This document shows, one piece after another, positions 59,249-64,000 of a stretch of 64,000 nucleotides of DNA. The position numbers and the translations under genes were made by a program. The stretch spans positions 45,926-109,925 of the forward strand of contig NZ_BJKL01000013.1 in NCBI RefSeq assembly GCF_006538345.1, read 5' to 3'. The notes beneath the pieces were generated by a model, which saw only the letters and a list, made by a program, of their open reading frames with translations, was not told the DNA's origin and did no database searches. The first letter of the stretch is position 1, and each line of letters begins with the position of its first letter. This DNA is from Alteromonas sp. KUL49. GTDB lineage: Bacteria; Pseudomonadota; Gammaproteobacteria; Enterobacterales; Alteromonadaceae.

Positions 59249-60769
59249 TCACTTAGCCGCTTGCGCTTGTTTAGCGTAGCGAAGAAACGCTTCATGGGGC
59301 GGTACTTGCTCGGTGACATTGGCTATCCAAGTTCGCATCGCTTTTAGCTGGTCGACAAACATGGCTTCATCAACCCGTGCTAAGCGCTTATCGTAGCCTT
59401 TGGGGTAGAATTCCAATCCGTGATACACCGCTATCCAGCTGTCTTCACCAAAGATCTCCCACGGGTATCGAGTGAGTTTACCTTCCCTTTGGTATTCGTC
59501 CATTTTTGCTTGCAAGGTATCTGGCACAGGCATATCTCTACAATAGCACCACAGTTCGCTGTCATCTCTCCCATTAAGCTTGTAATGCAAAATAATAAAG
59601 TCGCGCACCCGCTCGTATTCGTCTCGTGTCACTTCATTAAAACGCTGAACATCGGCAGCGCTATATGCTGGTTGCCTAAAAGTTTGAACCAGGTGATCAA
59701 TAGCGGTCTCAATCAGCGCAATACTCGTACTTTCGAGTGGTTCAATAAACCCCGCTGACAAACCAACTGCAACGCAGTTTTTATTCCACGCAACTTCACG
59801 CCGACCCGGTGTAAACGAAAAGTGTCTTGGGTCGTGCAGCGGACTGCCTTTTACATCGTTAAGCAGACTTTCGGTAGCGTCAGCTTTGTCAATAAACTGG
59901 CTGCTGTATACGTAGCCATTACCTTGGCGTGTTTGCAGAGGAATACGCCATTGCCAACCTGCTTGTTTTGCTTTTGCGATAGTTCGAGTAATGGGGGATT
60001 CATCAACATGGGTTTGTACTGATACCGCACGGTCGCACAACAACCATTGGGTCCAATCAATGTAGGGAGTATTAAGGGCTTTATCTATCAATAAACCATG
60101 AAAGCCCGAGCAATCAATGTAGAGGTCGGCGTTTACTGACGTGATATTATCTTCAAACTTAAGCGAGTCTATGCTTCCGTCGGCACACAATGTGACTTCA
60201 CTTATTTTGCCATCGATGTGTGTCACACCGTTTTGTGTGGCTACTTTCTTCATTAATGCCGCGAACTTTACTGCGTCGAAATGAAGTGCCCAGTCGAATA
60301 TTTCTAATCGTGATTTTGGCTTTGGATTGGGCGGGGTAAACTTGTTGTTTTTAGCTAGACTTACGCCCAGTGAATATTGGCTGATATCGGCATTTTCACC
60401 CAGCTCCTGTCCTTTCGACCAAAAATGCTGAAAACCAATATCCTGCTGTTTATCACCAAACAAGCCAAAAGGATGAATGAAACTGCTCCCCTTGCCTCGC
60501 CAGTCTTGAAATTCAATGCCGAGCTTACAGGTAGCATCGGCAGCCGCGACCACATCGAGATCGGTGAGTCCGAGCTTGGCGTAAAATCGGCGTAACGTAG
60601 GTATGGTCGCCTCGCCCACGCCAACTGTACCCAGCTGACTAGACTCAACCAAGGAAATTGACACACTCGACTGTTTAAAGTGGTGACTAAGTGCAGCGGC
60701 TGTCATCCAGCCTGCCGTACCGCCGCCCACAATGGCAATATGTTGTATTGCTCTCTTTTCTGTCGTCAT
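59249..60769 (-). CDS. Tryptophan halogenase family flavoprotein (second copy)
   Basis: A 506-residue homologue of the next protein: FAD motif GGGTAGWMTA, halogenase motif GWQWRIPLQ, AVGLSAGFIEPLESTSIAL and Lys region CKLGIEFQDW. The two share motifs but differ through most of their length, so the duplication is old, and different substrates are possible. A strong terminator after the TonB-receptor gene lies just upstream, so the halogenases may have their own promoter. Confidence 0.92.
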   Translation of the reverse strand: MTTEKRAIQHIAIVGGGTAGWMTAAALSHHFKQSSVSISLVESSQLGTVGVGEATIPTLRRFYAKLGLTDLDVVAAADATCKLGIEFQDWRGKGSSFIHPFGLFGDKQQDIGFQHFWSKGQELGENADISQYSLGVSLAKNNKFTPPNPKPKSRLEIFDWALHFDAVKFAALMKKVATQNGVTHIDGKISEVTLCADGSIDSLKFEDNITSVNADLYIDCSGFHGLLIDKALNTPYIDWTQWLLCDRAVSVQTHVDESPITRTIAKAKQAGWQWRIPLQTRQGNGYVYSSQFIDKADATESLLNDVKGSPLHDPRHFSFTPGRREVAWNKNCVAVGLSAGFIEPLESTSIALIETAIDHLVQTFRQPAYSAADVQRFNEVTRDEYERVRDFIILHYKLNGRDDSELWCYCRDMPVPDTLQAKMDEYQREGKLTRYPWEIFGEDSWIAVYHGLEFYPKGYDKRLARVDEAMFVDQLKAMRTWIANVTEQVPPHEAFLRYAKQAQAAK

Positions 60770-60838
60770 AACACATTTACATCTGACTATTGAAAAACGG
60801 CTTTGAAAACATAAAACGTTTTTTCAATAACCACAACG

Positions 60839-60873
60839 AAAAAAGGCCGAGACTACCCGAAGGTAGTTCGGCC
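60839..60873 (-). terminator. Terminator after the TonB-dependent receptor gene
   Basis: GGCCGA/TCGGCC and ACTACC/GGTAGT arms, with one bulged base, around a tight four-base loop (TTCG on the minus strand), then six T. Very stable by inspection; it follows the receptor stop by 12 bases. Confidence 0.92.
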
Positions 60874-60884
60874 AAAGCGACACA

Positions 60885-63800
60885 TTAGAAGTTAATGCGA
60901 GTACCAAGGATCCAGCGTGCTTCATACACGTTTTGGAACGCCTTTTGGTCTGGGAATTCCAAATAGGTTTGTTGGAACTCTTCAGTGATGTTTGCACCAT
61001 GTACATACACACTGATGTCTTCATTAACGTTGTAATTAAAGCTAATGTCTAGCTGCGAGTAGTCGTCTTGATAAAGTGACTGACCACCTACTGCTGCGCT
61101 ACCCTGCGTAATCAAACGAGGACTACGGCTGTTCCAAGCAATACGCGTAGAGAAGTTGTCGTCTTCGTACCACAATACAAAGTTGTACGTGTCTTTAGAC
61201 ATACCTACAAATGGTAAGTCGTTGCCAAATACGTCTTTGTTGTCCTGTTCACTGTCGGTGTATGTGTAGTTAACGTCTACACCCATGTTGTCTAGGAACG
61301 TCGACGTTTCAGAGACATCACTAAACGCTACTTTTGCACCAAGCTCGATACCACTTACGTTACCACCGTTACCTTGAACGCTGGTCGAGAATGGCCATGG
61401 ACCACGACGAATACCATCATCATCTGGCTCGTCGATAAGTACTTCACCGGCGGCTGTAAAGCTTTCAATTTCGATGTCGAAATAGGTTGCGAACAACATA
61501 GTCGCAGTACCCGCATACCATTCTGCCGAGAATGACATGTTTTCAGAACGCCATGGATTAAGGTCTGGGTTACCAGTAAGCGTACCGTTTCTTACACGCA
61601 AACAGTCACAACTTCCGTCGATAGTTTTACCAACCGTTTTACCACCACCCCACTGAGATAGGTCAAGTGCCATCATGTTCTTCGAGTAAGAACCACGAAG
61701 GATAACGTCCTCTGTTACTGAATACGCCAAGTTAACTGACGGCAAGTAATCGGTATAGCTGCGCTCAGTAACTACATCACCTGTATCTGGACCTAATCCA
61801 CTGTGCGGTAAGTTAGAACCAACAAGGTTTTGTTTTACGTAAAGGTCGGTTTCGATTACGCGTAGACCCACATTACCACGCAGTTTTTCAGTTTCGAAGT
61901 TCAGCTGAGCAAAGTAGCTAAGCTCTTCCAGTGATACATCGTAACTTGCACCCGCATTTTCAATACGCTGAACGTTACCGAACGTATTTAGGTGGAACTG
62001 ACGAGGATCTCTAAAGTTGTTTGGATCAATCGCCCACATACCAGGAATACCAGACACCGGACCAAAGTTGTCTTGCCACATTACTGTGGTGTGCTCGTCC
62101 AAACGGGTTGGCGGCAATAAGGTATAAGGTACCCAAGTGCCCGCAGCAATGGTATTGCCATCGTGAACAACGTCTTGCGTTAGGTATTCACCCGCAGCAG
62201 GGTTGCCTTCACAGGTATCAACCGTGTGATATTGGTCCACCGCTTTCCACTGAGCGATATCACAACCATCACCGAATTCAGATGTGTAAGTGAACTGGTC
62301 ATGGTCGACAATACGTTCCATATGACGTACACCAAAATCAACGCTGGTGATGTAATCATGGTCGAGCGCATAATTCCACTTAGTACTGAAGGTATTGATT
62401 TCACCTTCATCATCCGTGTTACCTTCAGATGAGAAAGCACCAATGTGGTATGAGTTGATGTCGGCCATGTAGGCTGCAACTGATTGCATCCCCATACCGC
62501 CATTAACCAACTGATCGAATCCACCAAATACTGGGTGAGCACCAGAAGCATCGTAGGTTAGGATAAAATCTGGGTCAGCAATACCGCCCGGTGAGAACTG
62601 TGCGAAACAACCGCCACCGTCACCAACAATATCTTCACCATTGACACAGTTTTCACCTTGAGAGAATTGACCTGGGCCAGTCACCAGTGAACCGCTATCA
62701 ATGCTTAGCAAATCGCCTTCGCCGTAACCATGACGCATTGATGCCGTTGCACGGGCACGAGTCATACGCACCTGACCGCTTAATGGGCCACCATTATCAT
62801 AGTTAAGCTCTAGGTTGTAGTTTTCAGACTCTTCAAAGTTGTTGTTCGCCTGAGTAAACGTTTGTAAACGCCAAGGTCTTAGGTTGAAAGCATTTACCCC
62901 ACCCCATTGGTCGCCATTGGCATCAGTAAAGGTGTCACCGGTATAGCCATCCGCTGTTGGGTATGCATAGTCGTTGAACGTGTACCAACGGTTGTTTTGC
63001 GACAAACCACTGCGGTGATTGAAACGACTTTGGTCAGTGTAGAATGCGTCAAAAGTAAGCTCGAAGCCTTCACCTAAATCAGCCTGGGCAGAAAGCTGGA
63101 ATGCTTTACGGTTACGCTCTTCTTGCTTATTGAAAGCAGCAAATCCTTGCGGAACAACATGGCGTGTTTCATCTCCACGTGGGTTTGCGCCCCACGTAAA
63201 GTTGTTGTTTGCTGCACCAATACCACCGTTTTCAGAGGTATCGAAATAACCGTTGTAATCGGTGGCTAGGTCTACATCAGTGCTAACTGCGGTAAATAAG
63301 ATACCTACCTTACCGTTGTTGTAAGCGACTAACCCGTTAATGCTTGGGTTGTTTTCTTCACTGATACTGCCACGAGACAACTCGGCACCGCCAGAGAACG
63401 TTAGGCCTTCATCCATATCAAAGGGGCGACGAGTACGAAGGTCAATAGCACCAGAAATACCGGCTGTCGCGCTGTTTGCCTCTGAAGACTTATAAACATC
63501 TACGCCAGAGAAAAGTTGAGAAGGTAAGTCTGTAAAATCAACCGTTGAACTGTCGATAGTCGTGGCGCTTAAGAAAACTTCACCGTTTAACATGGTGTCA
63601 ACTTGAGGTAGACCACGAATTTGAACGGGACCACCCTCGCCTGCAACGCGCTGGATTTGAACACCAGTAATACGCTGTAGTGATTCTGCAATAGTGATAT
63701 CAGGAAGCTTACCGATGTCTTCTGCAGCAATACCATCAACCATAGAGCCAGCAAAACGCTTGGTATTAATTGACGCTACTGTAGAGCCACGAATACCGCT

Positions 63801-63935
63801 TACCTGAATGACTTCAATGTCATCAGCCGTGGCACCTTGCTGAGATTCTTGTGCATACGCGTGTGTTCCCACAGCCATTGCGCTTGCGGCGCAGGCCATT
63901 TGAACAGCAAATGTGATCTTGTTGAGTTTTCTCAT
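60885..63935 (-). CDS. TonB-dependent receptor, TonB-Xanth-Caul type
   Basis: A 1016-residue outer-membrane receptor. Signal peptide ending about residue 28 (HAYA), then IEVIQVSGIRGSTVAS before a plug domain (DIGKLPDITIAESLQRITGV; IRGLPQVDTMLNGEV), then a long 22-strand barrel ending in Phe (WILGTRINF). It belongs to the TonB-Xanth-Caul group, which imports plant- or algae-derived saccharides and other large substrates in Xanthomonas, Caulobacter and Alteromonadales. The LacI-type palindrome 28-45 bases before its start suggests sugar control. The ribosome site is a GAGG nine bases upstream. Confidence 0.95.
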   Translation of the reverse strand: MRKLNKITFAVQMACAASAMAVGTHAYAQESQQGATADDIEVIQVSGIRGSTVASINTKRFAGSMVDGIAAEDIGKLPDITIAESLQRITGVQIQRVAGEGGPVQIRGLPQVDTMLNGEVFLSATTIDSSTVDFTDLPSQLFSGVDVYKSSEANSATAGISGAIDLRTRRPFDMDEGLTFSGGAELSRGSISEENNPSINGLVAYNNGKVGILFTAVSTDVDLATDYNGYFDTSENGGIGAANNNFTWGANPRGDETRHVVPQGFAAFNKQEERNRKAFQLSAQADLGEGFELTFDAFYTDQSRFNHRSGLSQNNRWYTFNDYAYPTADGYTGDTFTDANGDQWGGVNAFNLRPWRLQTFTQANNNFEESENYNLELNYDNGGPLSGQVRMTRARATASMRHGYGEGDLLSIDSGSLVTGPGQFSQGENCVNGEDIVGDGGGCFAQFSPGGIADPDFILTYDASGAHPVFGGFDQLVNGGMGMQSVAAYMADINSYHIGAFSSEGNTDDEGEINTFSTKWNYALDHDYITSVDFGVRHMERIVDHDQFTYTSEFGDGCDIAQWKAVDQYHTVDTCEGNPAAGEYLTQDVVHDGNTIAAGTWVPYTLLPPTRLDEHTTVMWQDNFGPVSGIPGMWAIDPNNFRDPRQFHLNTFGNVQRIENAGASYDVSLEELSYFAQLNFETEKLRGNVGLRVIETDLYVKQNLVGSNLPHSGLGPDTGDVVTERSYTDYLPSVNLAYSVTEDVILRGSYSKNMMALDLSQWGGGKTVGKTIDGSCDCLRVRNGTLTGNPDLNPWRSENMSFSAEWYAGTATMLFATYFDIEIESFTAAGEVLIDEPDDDGIRRGPWPFSTSVQGNGGNVSGIELGAKVAFSDVSETSTFLDNMGVDVNYTYTDSEQDNKDVFGNDLPFVGMSKDTYNFVLWYEDDNFSTRIAWNSRSPRLITQGSAAVGGQSLYQDDYSQLDISFNYNVNEDISVYVHGANITEEFQQTYLEFPDQKAFQNVYEARWILGTRINF

Positions 63936-63962
63936 GATCGCCTCATTGTTGTTTTTAAATTT

Positions 63963-63980
63963 TATGACAACGTTGTCATA
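63963..63980. promoter_or_regulatory. Perfect 18-bp palindrome, probable LacI-family operator
   Basis: TATGACAACGTTGTCATA is a perfect palindrome with a central CG, the hallmark of LacI-family operators. It lies 28-45 bases upstream of the TonB-receptor start, in the promoter region. The last ten bases of the window (TGACAGCGCT, 63991-64000) are half of another such palindrome that is cut by the edge. The matching regulator is not in the window. Confidence 0.75.
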
Positions 63981-64000
63981 CCACGATAATTGACAGCGCT

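Noticed and set aside
62180..62551. Open frame of 123 codons inside the TonB receptor
   Set aside because: A shadow of the receptor gene; residue composition does not look like a real protein.

Overview
The window looks like chromosomal DNA of a marine gammaproteobacterium of the order Alteromonadales (Alteromonas, Glaciecola or a near relative). This rests on gene order and protein likeness read by eye; no database search was run. Several blocks keep the enterobacterial order: fadR | nhaB-dsbB, ycgN-ycgM, rnd next to fadD, a yeaY-type slp gene with tsaB and yoaA, the eight-gene his operon, and recR-htpG-adk. The accessory genes fit a marine heterotroph: a TonB-dependent receptor with two tryptophan-halogenase-like flavoproteins and an SMP-30 protein, a GH13 hydrolase, two diguanylate cyclases, and several sensor kinases and secreted proteins. 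No rRNA, tRNA, insertion sequence or CRISPR array was seen.

Layout. 1-879: 5' part of an oligopeptidase B-like lipoprotein gene, running off the left edge. 1.0-15.5 kb: mostly housekeeping genes (fadR, nhaB, dsbB, ycgN/M/L, a lytic transglycosylase, rnd, fadD, slp, tsaB, yoaA). The 0.8 kb between fadR and nhaB carries what looks like the decayed end of a sorting-signal protein gene plus an inverted repeat. Predicted FadR operators lie before both fadR and fadD, so the regulator and one of its classical targets are in the same window. 15.7-30.1 kb: accessory genes, including a GGDEF protein, secreted hydrolases, GH13, TauE, TraB/GumN, a TPR histidine kinase with its response regulator, and an AraC regulator followed by a lipoprotein esterase. 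30.2-37.6 kb: hisGDCBHAFI(E) behind a classical His-codon leader peptide and attenuator; hisA carries a frameshift. 37.6-43.2 kb: a periplasmic binding protein, a signal peptidase I, a MAPEG protein, adk, htpG and recR.

43.2-47.5 kb is the most notable part. A four-gene RNA-repair operon sits upstream of recR, where enterobacteria have dnaX-ybaB. It encodes an RtcB-type ligase, the release-factor homologue PrfH, a small ATP-dependent RNA ligase with all nucleotidyltransferase motifs, and an HD-phosphoesterase/polynucleotide-kinase fusion. Two chemically different RNA-sealing routes (3'-phosphate/5'-OH by RtcB; heal-then-seal by HD-Pnk plus ligase) are therefore in one operon. Between prfH and the ligase gene lies a ~108-nt strongly folding element. 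Its outer stem begins five bases after the prfH stop codon and buries the ligase ribosome-binding site, which suggests translational coupling or an RNA-based switch.

47.6-64 kb: two small secreted proteins, a hybrid kinase with a THI5-like sensor, a CadC-like regulator divergent from a membrane-anchored serine hydrolase, a PAS-GAF-GGDEF protein, and the SMP-30/halogenase/halogenase/TonB-receptor cluster. That cluster begins downstream of a perfect 18-bp LacI-type palindrome.

Three genes (hisA, the secreted-protein gene at 47.65 kb, and the PAS-GAF-GGDEF gene) are each broken by a one-base change in a poly-A run. Together these look more like sequencing indels than real pseudogenes, although real slippage cannot be excluded.
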